Positions 45,661 through 57,146 of a stretch of DNA of 64,000 nucleotides are shown here, piece after piece. The translations under genes were made by a program, and so were the position numbers. Source of the DNA: Cydia pomonella (lineage: Eukaryota > Arthropoda > Insecta > Lepidoptera > Tortricidae); contig NC_084718.1 of NCBI RefSeq assembly GCF_033807575.1, forward strand, positions 18,493,991 through 18,557,990, read 5' to 3'. Positions within the stretch are counted from its first letter, which is position 1; every line of letters starts with the position of its first letter. Below the pieces are notes generated by a model. That model saw only the letters and a list, made by a program, of their open reading frames with translations, did not search any database and was not told where the DNA came from.

Positions 45661-46790
45661 TAAATTACTAACTTTGTGCATACAAAGCTCGACCTCAAGT
45701 TCACATAGTTATATTATAATGGGTCACGAGGCCGCTCTTATATTGGTTTCCTTCAGACGTACCTCGTTAAGCAACGGGACTCACGACTCTTATCTATGGT
45801 TAGTTTGCTCTGTCTCTACACGTAGTTCTTGGTCTACACGTTTCCCCTATTAAAATATGTCACGAGAGCTTACCTCGCATTGGTTAAGATTTACCTCTTG
45901 GTCACGTTTTGCAAATATTATTTTATCTTGAGAAATTTTAACGTGTGTTATGATGGTTTGATGTTAGTTCTCAAACCTGTAAGGGATTAAATAAGACCTT
46001 TTTTTGGTCATAAACGTGCTCAGGTGTCGGTCACGAAATTTTTTATTTAGGGATTAGAAAACTTATTGTTAAGTAGGTACTAAACTGCTTATAGACAGCA
46101 TTATGCTAAGTTGGGTCCATATCGTGATGCACACTTAATTTTCTTGCTGTTATTGTCTGTACATATTCGTACATGTTTTGCGATCGTCACGAATTAATGT
46201 CTTCTCTTTAATATTTTTTTAAGTTATATTTTGTTGACCAAACTAGCGTAGGCACCGTATTGGTTCTCTTCCAATTTACACTTTAAACAGCTGTAGTTTT
46301 AATTCAGTTTATAGGTTGTCATTATTTTTATGGTAGCGCCGCAACTTTAATGTGTTTTCCTTTCATTTCAGGTATGTATCGCGCATTTAATCCGACATCG
46401 GCATTACAACCGCAACATAAAAATACTTCGGCAACCATTTACCTACCTGCTCACTTACAATATAGGAGAAGTATAAAATACAGTGTTTTTGCAATAAAAC
46501 ATTTTGCATTTAGAAATGGTATCCGCAAACAGTACCCCCGTAGTACATTTATGGTCTATCTTCGAGCGATTTCATACCACTTTTTATTGCCATGTCCCCT
46601 TTTATCACTTTGTAATGTTCTATCCGATGGCAGATCATAAAACGTTAAACTTTTATATGGAGTTTATGAAGCGGAGGTAAGATGGTTTTAGAGATAACGT
46701 CATAGATACTAGACTAGATATGAGATGTTGAGCTATAAGTTTAGCATTCAAATTAAATTAAGGATTAAATTACAAACTGGTTAAGTATAA
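45661..46790. other. No gene; holds a candidate splice-like junction
   Basis: Low-copy AT-rich DNA. The candidate recursive site at 46371/46372 is listed separately. The open frame at 46350-46640 starts within it and has no motif, so I do not call an exon. Confidence 0.4.
46345..46377 (+). promoter_or_regulatory. Candidate recursive (ratchet) splice site
   Basis: A strong pyrimidine tract, GTTTTCCTTTCATTTCAG, ends at 46371 and is followed directly by GTATGT. A branch-point-like CTTTAAT lies about 20 bases upstream of the tract end. The structure is that of a zero-length exon. Evidence is sequence only. Confidence 0.4.
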
Positions 46791-46905
46791 GGGCCGGTAC
46801 AGACAGACTACAACCCGACTGCAATTTATATGGGAAATGTTGCAATTTATATGCAACGTCGGCGTGCAGTTTCCATACAAGTTGCAGTCCATCTGTACTG
46901 GGCCT
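46791..46905. mobile_element. 115-bp MITE, AGGGCCGGTACAGA termini
   Basis: The left end is AGGGCCGGTACAGACAGACT and the reversed right end AGGCCCAGTACAGATGGACT. Inside, GCAATTTATATG occurs twice and GCAGT/ACTGC-type words are mirrored. Non-coding. The flanks do not show a clear target duplication. Confidence 0.72.
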
Positions 46906-47790
46906 AAGATGTATTCATTTAATTAAGATTAATTAATCTAACGAACATAAGAATAGTTTTTAGAAAAATAACTAAGAGTATCTGTGTGGACATGAATATT
47001 ATTCTGTATGTTATTAATGCAGATTTCTATTTAGTATTCCATTTTTATGTCAAAGTTGAAACTTACAGAATGTCCCATTCTTTCCTAGAACTGAGATAAT
47101 TGGAATCATATGCAACTAAACTCTATAAAAAGTTTCGCAAGTATATTAATAATTAGTGACATGTAACCGCCATCACAGTGATCACCAGCGACCGTACGAC
47201 TCACGATGTTTTTGTTCTCAAAAGATCTTTAATTTGATGTTTGAATATCAAATGAGATTTCGTTCGTAGTTCAGTTTTAAAAACCACTTACAAGGCAAAA
47301 TCATCGAGTCTACAATCATCAGTTTGAAAGCCACACATCACTAGGTTGATTTTTTTTAATCGTCTCATGAGGTTGCCATCGGATAATCTGATCGGATGGT
47401 ATCAAAGTCGCTTATACACTTTTAATTTTATTGTTATTGCTCAGTTGCACTTGCTATGCTGAAGGTACCGCCAAAAGAAAATAGCTACAAACAAACTCAT
47501 TCACACAACTTTTTTTCGCAGTAACTTTTTAGTCGACTGTACATTAACGAATGCACTGGACCGGCTCCGTTTATGAGGATCAATCAATTTATACAATTAA
47601 TGCTTTTTAAACGGCCATCACTATTCATTAGTTTTGTACAGCAACTGAGTTAGCTTTGCGACAGTATGCCGATTGCCTTTATATGAGGCTTTAGACGTGA
47701 AATGTAAGATAGCACGTTTAAATTATCCTCATATAAATAGAATAATCCAGATAAATCGCTTGTGACAAACAGCACCTCTGTAAGACGGGC
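46906..47790. other. No feature recognised
   Basis: AT-rich, low-copy; no exon or repeat match. Confidence 0.5.
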
Positions 47791-47913
47791 ATATTAAATA
47801 TATTAAAACGTGTCACTCACGTATTTGAAGTCGAAAACGCTCGACATTTTCCACTGGCACAAACATTTTGTGACTTAAAATACGTGAGTGACCCGTTTTA
47901 ATATATTTAATAT
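47791..47913. mobile_element. 123-bp foldback element
   Basis: Arms of about 35 bp: ATATTAAATATATTAAAACG then TGTCACTCACGTA, and its inverse at 47880-47913, with one or two differences. The loop includes GTCGAAAACGCTCGACATTT. Non-coding MITE-like palindrome. Confidence 0.75.
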
Positions 47914-48637
47914 CCTCTGTAATTAAAAAAAAATAATAATAAGAGAGTTAACTACTCTATTAAGGGGCTCCCCGCAGTTTTCATCGATTTTTGGCGAGTT
48001 TTGAGTCGTTACCCCTTCATTTGAACTACAGATAGAATTATAAGACAAACGGCTATCGGTTCTTTAATCTTTTATCTCCATTTTTGTCTGCCGGATTTTG
48101 AAAGAAATTAATACTTATTTTTTTATGATTTTTATAAACATTGTCTAAACAAACACTATTTTCGTTACTAGATTGCTATGAAGGATCTTAGATATATGAG
48201 ATCTACATATTTGGGTTCGTCTTTGACGTCTCTAAAAATTTGTCAGAGAGTTTAATTTTAAATTAATTAACAAAAAAGTTATGGCCAGAAAACCAGTTTT
48301 TTGGCCTGAAATTCTTCAACTTTGATGCCAATTATATATTGCTTACAGCTGTTGCTGTTAATATGATTAGCTACTAAAAACATTAGAAGACTAAGGGATT
48401 CAGATCGAAGGTATATGGCGTTAGGGACCCCCTTACATTGTAGATTACGAGGCTGGCCCGAAAATGTTGACAAGGAAATTTTAGGAATAATTTTCTTCCT
48501 TACACGTCTTTTGCAAAATGTCTTTAAAAATTGAAACAATTAACTAAAACGATATTAATTATTTTCCTTAAGATTTGATACACAAACACACACGTTTGTT
48601 AAAATTAATAAAATTATAATACTTAGAGAGTATTAAG
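47914..48637. other. No gene seen
   Basis: AT-rich. The - strand open frame 48279-48539 has no motif. CACACACAC-like words occur near 48585. Confidence 0.45.
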
Positions 48638-48895
48638 TACTGCAATGTTCTGCCGCCAGAGTGCAGCACTAGCACCCATCGTAAACCATATACATACTGT
48701 GCCTTAAACTGTGTTTTCACAAGTTTTCACAGATAATGAAATATGACATTGATACTTCAAGGCGGTATGTTTACAAAGGGTCTATTGGGAAACGCGAAAA
48801 TCGAAATAAGTTATCTGCCTCTTTATCGCTCGAATATGCAAGAGTGATAGAGAGGTTCAATAACGATATTTTGATTTTCTTGTTTCGCGGTAGAA
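48638..48895. mobile_element. MITE with CGCGAAAATCGAAAT hairpin, copy 2
   Basis: Colinear with 3443-3745: ACTGCAATGTTCTGCCGCCA, GTAAACCATATACATACTGT, TTCAAGGCGGTATGTTTAC, then the hairpin (arms from GAAACGCGAAAATCGAAATA and, reversed, CTACCGCGAAACAAGAAAAT). It lacks the 12-bp inverted repeat seen inside copy 1. The open frame is a shadow. Confidence 0.75.
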
Positions 48896-49617
48896 CCTCA
48901 GATTGTGACGGATTGTGGTAATCCCCGTTGAAAAAATTGTCAACGTATTTTTAGGCCACTCTGTAATAATTTATCGCGTACCCCTTCCCTCCCTCCCCCT
49001 TCCTCCCTTCTTCTCCCTTCGGTTTCGGGTCTACTGTAAAAAAAGGTAATCATTGAAATTCAAATAAATTCACGAATTATTTCGCGATTCTCTGTTGTAG
49101 GTATTTAAATGTAATTATGTAGGTATTGAGTAAACTATCCAATGATTGGCCCATTTACCAACTGTCACCTATATTTGTATGAAAATCACAACTGCTGCTT
49201 ATATTAACCCTTTATCGCATACGAAGCCATATATGGCGGATATGATATTCAACTCTATTGACAACTATTAAAGTACAAATTTCATCTAAAAAATTGTTAC
49301 ATGCGGCAAGGGGATAAGGTCAAAGAACCATTTATTACAGGGGACTAGTGTTAATATCTATGTACTTGTAGATTACCCTACGAGGAAGTTGCGTAAGTTT
49401 CTAATAATGTATACAATCAACGCTTTGTTTACCTCGTAAATATGTACATTTACATTAAACACTTGGCGCTGCATAGTTGCATTGTCTGCACTCGCCATAC
49501 AACTTTTTTAGTTGTCTGGTTTTACATTTATTTTGTTTTGTGTTTATTCTGTGCTAGACTTCTTTTATTGCACCTGGAACACTTACTGACATGACATACA
49601 TTTATTTAATTCCGCTA
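48896..49617. other. No gene; pyrimidine tract and weak inverted repeat
   Basis: A CT-rich tract with C runs spans 48980-49022. AACCCTTTATCGCAT (49205) and ATGCGGCAAGGGGAT (49301) are loosely inverted around about 80 bases, possibly a degraded MITE. No exon. Confidence 0.4.
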
Positions 49618-49750
49618 CCTAAAGGTTGTCGGGAAGAGATTGCTTTTTAGCGATAAGACCTGTTGTTTACCTCTTCTTAATGTGCTGTATTATTTGTATT
49701 GTATTTGTGTTCTGAATTGTGGTGTGCAATAAAGTGTATTTGTAATATAT
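49618..49750 (+). mobile_element. LINE-like 3' end with AATAAA
   Basis: It contains AAAGGTTGTCGGGAAGAGAT, TTTTTAGCGATAAGACC and, near its end, GTGTGCAATAAAGTGTATTT. It is the longer partner of 1955-2014. The polyadenylation-like signal near the end suggests a retrotransposed 3' terminus. No coding part is attached. Confidence 0.6.
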
Positions 49751-49797
49751 TTATGTACATGCACTTTAGAGTGCATTTACAGTAAATATGTAGTAGT

Positions 49798-49980
49798 AAG
49801 GTAGAAGTACTAGTGCTCGACGCTGCACTAGTACTCGACATGGGCACTTTATGTCAAAGTGACAAGGATTAAGTTCGAATACAGAAACATCTTTGTTGTT
49901 CAAATTTAACCTATATTTCCATGAAATAAAGTGCCCATGTCGGTGACTAGTGCAGCGTCGAGCACTAGTACTTCTACCTT
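49798..49980. mobile_element. 183-bp foldback element with 54-bp arms
   Basis: The left arm begins AAGGTAGAAGTACTAGTGCT and the right arm is its inverse, continuing through CGACGCTGCACTAGT and CATGGGCACTTTA with very few differences. The loop is about 75 bp. The high arm identity suggests a fairly recent origin or correction between arms. Confidence 0.82.
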
Positions 49981-50245
49981 ATCATCGATTATTTAGTCAG
50001 TATAATGTTAACAGCAATGTTTTACTGAACAACGGTGGAAAAAGGGATTATAACTATTGGATATGTAAGAGTAGTGGTGGTCGTGCGTGGGTCATACAAG
50101 GTGTAACAAAAATAGTGTTCCGTTTAAGGGCACATTCGGTATCGTATCGTGTTCTGATTAGTAAAAAGTAGTTTTTTTTTTATTGACGCAACAATGTTTT
50201 GGTCTGTTTGTGGAGAGTTGACAGACTTGGAAGACCAGCCTCATA

Positions 50246-50911
50246 GAAAAAAAAACTGGTCAAGTGAGAGTTCGTTTTAGGGTTCCGTAAAAACTTTGAA
50301 TTATCTCGTGTAACTATAAAGGCGAAAGACTTGACAGAAGGACCTATACGAAGTATAATTGCGTACAGCGCCATCTATCGGCAAATTGACTAACTAATTT
50401 GCGCGATGTAATGCACGTATGGTGGTAAAAAAGTTTGCAAGATAGAGGTCTGATTGTATTTTTCCTGTAAAATTGATAGTAATGATAATATTATGTAAAA
50501 ATTTCATAATTTTTCGTCGGTAAACTTCGGAGATAAGGAGGGAAGCGGTATTTCTTTTTTCAAAGTTACCTACATAAATCAATTCTTTTTCTCTGTGAAA
50601 AAAATTAAAATGAAATAAATGTTTGGGAATGTACAATTTGAGCTCTTTTAAATGATCGCCCACTTGACCTACGACTTTGAAATTTTGCCACCTCTTCATA
50701 TTGGGCATTTTCCATAGTTAATAGAAATAAAATAACAAAATAATACTTTCAATATGTCTGGGTTAGCGTTGTTCATAACTATTCCAAATTTCAAATCAAT
50801 AGCTTAAGTGGTTCTCGAGATATTTACCGATGTGACAGAGGGACGGACGGACGGACAGAGTTTCAACATAAGGGTTCCTTATACCTTTTTGGTACGGAAC
50901 CCTAAAAAGCT
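50246..50911 (-). mobile_element. AGGGTTCCG family, variant 2, near full length
   Basis: On + the left end reads ACTGGTCAAGTGAGAGTTCG, a mutated form of the GGCCAAGTGCGAGTCGG end. The right end is GGTACGGAACCCTAAAAA, preceded by a GACGGACGGACGGACAGAG run. Its inner part near the right end matches 45536-45660, so it is the same subfamily. A second TTTTAGGGTTCCGTA at 50275-50289 lies just inside the left end. The - strand open frame at 50394-50708 has no domain I can name. Confidence 0.7.
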
Positions 50912-51549
50912 TTATCGCATCTTAAAATGTAGTCTTCTACTATTTCCTAATCAGAATACGATACCCTTAAGCGGATCCCCACTATTTTAGTTACACCTGT
51001 CTAAGTCCGCTTTTCTCTTAAACTCAGACAAAATTGGACATCAAGTGGTCACGTCACCAGAATTTTACACTACTTTAATTATTGCTCTTCTTGTCTAATT
51101 TACCGTGAGACTTAATTTATTCTCAATAGTAGCACTCTTGTTGTTTAATTGTGGCGTTAGGGGCGCGTCCTTTTTATAGATCGTTGGAAGGGCTACAATT
51201 AGTTTCTTAAGTACAAGCTAAACAAACATAGAACCTACTTACGTTGCACACCGCTCATTTCCTGTGTAAAGCTAAGTCGGCAAAAAGCTGGAAGCTTGTT
51301 AAGAGTCGCGTTGCGTTTTTTCCCGCGCACCGCGGAATGCGCGGGCGATGCGTTAATTGACGCGATTATTAGTAGCATGTCGCCCTCGCTTAACTCTGAT
51401 TAGGTGCACAGCAGACCGGCTGGCGGTACTGCGAAGGATTTGTACGAGTATAGTTTGCGACAATGTTTACTGCCACGCGATACGGCGAAACATAAGCCGT
51501 TGACTATTCTAGCGGTGCAAGTATTCCTTAGCTCATTGCAATTTGCAAC
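50912..51549. other. GC-richer low-copy stretch, no gene
   Basis: Positions 51290-51440 are GC- and CpG-rich (CCCGCGCACCGCGGAATGCG) with no frame or repeat match. A regulatory role is possible. Confidence 0.35.
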
Positions 51550-51646
51550 TTGACAGTTTTTTTTGTAAATAATGCCAATCGATCTTGATATTCCTGAGGA
51601 TCAAATGTCTATACAGGACTCATAACATTTAAGCAACACAAAGGCA
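51550..51646 (+). repeat. Unnamed repeat, empty-site copy
   Basis: Matches 33724-33742 joined directly to 33948-34021. At GTAAATAATG (51565-51574) the 205-bp AGGGAGCGTGC element is absent. Confidence 0.78.
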
Positions 51647-52800
51647 CGTATACTAAGGGACTATTTTGTAGTCTATCTCATTATAGGACAAGGTTAATTT
51701 GAAATATTCGCGACAATCGTGACATATTTTGCTTTGTTAAACTATTCAAAATAGCAGATCATTCATAAGGATTGAGTGAGAGGTCCCAAGAATTTCATGA
51801 CAGTTTGCGCGATGCCTTTGTTCCTTCGAAATTCTAACTTTCGTGCTAGAGCTACGTCTTTCCTCCCACGTCCCTGAATGAGAAATGAGCCTTCAAAGTT
51901 ACTTGGACGTTCCAGTGCTTTGTAATAAATGTTCTAAAGTCAGTTATTTCTCAATCTAGGCACAGTCACGTCCCGAAGCACACAAATGCAAGTCTTGTTC
52001 ACTTGTCATAACGCCAAAAGTTTCGTAACTTATGTGAATGTCCATTCCATCCATTCTGAGCCAAGCGGTTCAGTTTGTCGAATCAACAAACATCCTAATC
52101 TGGGTGATTAGGAATTCTTCAAAGGCTAAATCTAATTTCGTATGTTTACGTATCTAAAATTAACAAAGTTTGATAGACTACTACTAATATTAAACATTTG
52201 AGTTGGCACCCATTCCTTTGTATTAATTTCTTATGACAGCCATTACTGGTTGAATCACGCGTTGATCGTATTAACCACGTGATGAAGACAAGACAGCATT
52301 AATTTCTCTCTATAAAAACAACACTTTGTAAATAGAGGCAGATACTTATTAGTTTTACTTTGCGATAAATACCCCCATTATCTTATCTTACAATATATTC
52401 CTACAAAAAGTAAATTAGTTCGGCTTGTAGCACAGAAGATTACTAGTGTCCGACTGAAAACGGATATTTTGCAATAATCGAAACCGAACTAGGTCTTGCT
52501 CTAGTTTGTATGTCATATCTTTAAGAACTTATCGAAACAAACTTCGGTCGAACAGTAAAGATTACTAGTGGCTCGATTGTCTTGCCATTGTTTTTACGCC
52601 CTCGCTCGTTGCAGCCATATGACACGACCATCCAAAGGTCTGCACGTATCGTACTCCCAGCGATCTAGTATCCAGTATCCCGCCTAACCTGTTCCTGTGC
52701 GGGTTCTAGCTTCTCACATTACAAATTATGACTTATTCTCCTAGAAATACGATACCTAAATCATATGAACATTCTCAGCATTGGTTAATAGTTTTCCACC
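51647..52800. other. No feature recognised
   Basis: Low-copy AT-rich DNA with no exon, RNA gene or repeat match. Confidence 0.5.
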
Positions 52801-52990
52801 AGTACCCCTAGACATATTTTCGACAGCGAAACGTGACGTACGCGTTTGCGTTAAGTGTCATTTTGTATGAGATTTTTGACTTTCCAAAACGTCCCGCTTG
52901 GCGCGCTGTTCAAAAACCCATACAAAATGAGACTAAACGCAAACGCGTACGTCACGTTTCAAAATCGAATTTATTTACACTAGGGGTACT
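52801..52990. mobile_element. 190-bp foldback MITE, AGTACCCCTAG termini
   Basis: The outer TIRs AGTACCCCTAG and CTAGGGGTACT bracket an inner inverted repeat (GAAACGTGACGTACGCGTTT then GCGTTAAGTGTCATTTTGTA, versus the inverse at 52920-52964). The central part contains CAAAACGTCCCGCTTGGCGC. The open frame at 52833-53057 is a shadow of the element. Confidence 0.8.
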
Positions 52991-53788
52991 GAAGTCTTTG
53001 AGTGTACCGTGTAGTTGGCGAGGTTTTTTGACATTGAAGAATGTAATAATTTGTTAACCTTACTTACCTAAGAATTTCGAATAGGTTTCCATTTTATGAG
53101 TTTGATAACTCAAGTATAGGGTTAATGCATTTTTGCGTAGAATACCAGTCATATGGCATTCAAATGCAACTGAGACTCGTCTACTGCTTTAGACCGCGGG
53201 CTAGGAGCATATTTCGTCAGTCATCGTCTTCCGACTGATACTTTGTCAGATGATAGTTTAGATGCTGTTTTAAATTTAAAAAAAAAGAAAAAACCGTCAT
53301 CCGGTTGTATCGCGGTAGAAAGACCGTCAGCTGTAAAATGGACATGTAAAAAATACCACTTTATTTCCGGCAAAGTATGCGTAATGTGTAAATTGCGTAA
53401 TCCGTTGCTGACTTTTTTCAGGCGTTACGCCTGATGAAATGCTACATGCAAAGACACAAATATAAAGATGATACATGTTTCATGATTTGTTGTTGCCATC
53501 ATAAAAAGGTATAGCGCAAATTTTTTACATGTTCATGCGACCAGCTGATGTTCTTACCACCGCGATATAATCGGCTGACGATTTTTTAAATTAACAATAG
53601 CATCTGAACTGTCATTTTTTGTTTTACGTGTTTCGGTGGCTGCCATTCCTCAACTCACCAACGGAGCGGCAGCTGACGTCCACGAGGGTTCATCATACGT
53701 AAGTCTACTTTGACTATTTACTACACTTGCCATCTATATACACCTAAGAAGCCAAGATTCCTTTTCCTTTAGTTTATTCTTCAACATG
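52991..53788. other. No gene seen
   Basis: AT-rich, with an A-rich run near 53278. The open frame 53243-53434 is lysine-rich by composition only. Confidence 0.45.
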
Positions 53789-53910
53789 ATTAGTTCTGGA
53801 TTCGCCAGATTCCTTTTGCCGGATTTTTGTTTCGTCGGATTCTCATTTAGTAGGGTAGTGACGTTCAAGAGTAAATCCAGCGAAACAGGAATCCAGGAAA
53901 CATGATTCCT
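53789..53910. repeat. Short imperfect tandem/inverted repeat
   Basis: TTCGCCAGATTCC, TTTGCCGGATTTT and TTTCGTCGGATTCTC repeat at a spacing of about 17-18 bases. The inverse (AAATCCAGCGAAACAGGAAT, then CCAGGAAACA) follows at 53872-53905. A degenerate minisatellite or foldback. Confidence 0.6.
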
Positions 53911-56900
53911 TCAAATCGCGCCCGGGAGGTAATCTTCTGTATGAAAGCAGTCAGATCTTTTCAATAAAATATAATTGAAACAATGCCGTTAGCTATTGTG
54001 ATTCTCACTGATTTTTGTCTGACATAAGCTTAGGTATTGTATTTATAAATATCGTTCAGCACATCAAGAGTAGGCAGAGTTAATTTTTAAGTTTACATTT
54101 ATGATATTTAATCTCAGATTCAGTCAGACCTTAGTCGAATAGTGAACACTCATACTTATTCCACTGATTGCCTAGATGCGATTTGTCTTAACTGAATAAA
54201 TTCACACTTTGATTTGCAAATAACAAGCGAACAGGATACGCGCGGATTGCTTTTGACAAAGTATCAGTTATCACGAACGGCAGGCGTGGCGTGCTCCGGC
54301 GCGCGACAGACCGTGTCATGGACCCGTTGAGTCTAGGACATTCACTTGGACACAGCCGAGGGGCTTGCACACGGTTGTACTTGAGCGTTACGGCAGGCTC
54401 GAGTCAACGGACCTACAATTTCACCTGAGACTTTTGTCATACACAAACTGTTATCAACATGTCTCGCGGTCCATATTAAGATGACGACTGCTGATGATCT
54501 TCGTCTTAGGAGCATTACAGAGGGCAACAGATTGATACCTACCTCTTTTGTATTAAACCTCCTAAAATGACTCTTAGAACCCCTTGTCAGGCACAGCACG
54601 CGCTGTACGTACAATTTTTAGCTTTCATAATACTGTTCGTGGTATAATATTGTAAACAACAATGTTGGACCAACAAGTTCTTGCTAGAGAGTCAACACGC
54701 TCTCGTTAACGTAACACGTTCAATGGCATTGTTCTCCAGCAAAAAGGTTACCTTGAATTATGGATTGCTAATATGCGACATACAGGTCGATAGACAGATA
54801 GAATCTGCTTGGAAAAGCTATGAGCCTATAAAGCTCCAGCTAGCACATCGGACCTTTACGACAGCTTATTTTTGGTTCTTTAGTTTCAAACTCTCAGGAC
54901 AAACAAATGCAGCGAACTTTTCAGTACCAAATGCGAATAAGAAAATACGGAAATATGACGTGACGTGGTTTTATTATAATCAGGAATCATAAACTCATAA
55001 CTCACGAGATTAGGATTTAGTCGAAGATTTATGTAATGTACCTGTAGGCTTAAGGCTGTCCACATAAACCAGCCAGCTCTAACAGGCTCTGCCCTCGCAC
55101 GACAGCACACTAAGCTCGCCGTACATTGAACCTGCCTGCTGCCGGGCCGGCCGCCGGATCCGGAACGAGGTGACCGGAATGGATTAATGAGGCCTTTATA
55201 CGCAAGGAAATAATACATTATTTATGTACTGTGGGTAAAAGGTTGACGCCATTTGCATCAGATTTTGGTGCGGCTAGGTGTTACGTTAATTGGTTTGGAC
55301 ACTTTAATTGTATATTCTGACTGATTCTGGTGACGGGAAACGCGTTAATGGCTGTTGGTTTCTAATGACCAATCTCTGTTTTTATGTTTGGACATTTGGA
55401 GTGTCAATATGCCTATCGGCGGAGACCTGCGGCTATTAAGATTTTCTATTTCGAAAATTAAGTTGTAATACTTAACCTTAATTGCTTTTCCGAATGAACC
55501 AAACGAACTTATATGGAGCCATCCACATTCATATTACGGTTGATATATGTATATGCGGTTATTTTAATATAGATGCTTATCTTTAGGTTTATATGTGTTG
55601 TCGTCTCTAAATTTTGTAGACATTTCTAAGTGAACTAAATTGCAGCTAGGTCAATAAATCAAAACAGAGATATAAATAGGTACACACTACACACTACCTT
55701 GATCTATGGCCAATAAGATCGTGTAAGTATACATCTTTTTGACACTTTGTCCGTGTTGATCTTTAATGCCTTGGCTGTACTATACGATTCCTTCTACTGA
55801 CAGTACTGACCTAACTATCAGAAGTATCAGATACATAAAACTACAACGCAACCAAGCTTAGCTTAATCAGACATTCAAATCAACCGCCTCTAAATTATAA
55901 TCGGTACTTTATACAGCCACAGCCGTCCAAGTTAACATGACTACAAAGCGCTCGGTGTGAAATAAATCCGCGTCCACAACAAAACTACGAAACTCACTTG
56001 ACAGGTCGGTATTAAAGCTTTTGTGGCACGGGTTCAGGGAATCCTGCCTTTGTTGCCTTTTGGATGGGTTCTTAAAAACTCGAGGTGTTGAAATGTGTGT
56101 GTTGTTCTTATTAATGATACGGAAAATATCTGATGTCATCGACTAGACTGGCTATGGTGACCATTTGTAAAAAATATTGAAATTACTTAATAATGGGTCA
56201 TGGTCACTTCAGTGTTTAAACTGCACCGTGATTTCTATATTATAGGAACGAACTGACTTGAAATAAAGGCACATCCGTCACTACTACCATTCTAGCAATA
56301 CTAGTTGCTATTTAAATCTGGAGCGGAAGCGATATGATCTAAAGAAAACTAGTGCATGCCTACGTGCGACCGGCTGAGGGATAATCAAGCTTTAATTTAT
56401 TAGTCATTGATATTGATGAGGCAATGATTCATAGTCATAATTTCCTACGAAAACAGTATCAAAGATTATCTCGACTATTCATATTTTATCTGGCCGCAAC
56501 CCTCGACGGTCAAGCGCGACCTCTAAATTCGTAGAGCTCATAAACCAGCTCGTGCTCGCGTTTCAGTTTTTGTCTCCAGTCGCCGCCATTTTCCGAGAAC
56601 TGTTTAAAAAACCTGCACAGTTTACCCGATGCTCGCTGCGGTCGCAGAGGTGTAAATATAATTAATGGTCCATCAAAGGACCCGCCTACTGCAACTGATT
56701 CAAACATGAGCTCATTTTAACTTTAGATTTGATCTCTCGTATTTTTATCGGCCAGGATTCATCACTCATTTTAAAGATTATTTTCGCTGCAACATCAATC
56801 AAGATACGGTTACAATTCAATGTTTAATTAGGGGAATCGTAAATCTTGGCATGGAAACCAGATTCTAATTTCATTTTTACATGACTGCGTACTGCGTCCC

Positions 56901-57146
56901 AACTCCCAATTTGCTTTTGTAACTCATTAGTCGACAGAATTGCCTCGAGGATATTCGTATTTACTGTGCCAATGAATTTGTTATATCGTCGTAGACTTTA
57001 ATGATCGAAAATATCAGTCTAAAAATATAATCGAGGTTAATTTGCACCTGTGGTAAATGCGTGTTTACATTCTTATTTATCTTCAAGGATTCTGATGTCA
57101 CGAGGCATTAAATCAGAAAGTTTACGAGGATTCTGATATTTCCCAG
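53911..57146. other. Low-copy DNA, no gene
   Basis: GC-richer patches are at 54285-54400 and 55065-55180. Overlapping open frames on both strands (54188-55218, 55909-56139, 56510-56707) have no recognisable motif. No repeat match within the window. Confidence 0.4.

Noticed and set aside
46350..46640. 96-codon open frame after an AG-GT junction, possible exon
   Set aside because: No domain or codon pattern, and the junction carries a splice donor immediately after the acceptor, so a ratchet site fits better.
49205..49315. Possible MITE bounded by AACCCTTTATCGCAT
   Set aside because: The inverse at the right has several mismatches and no second copy exists in the window.
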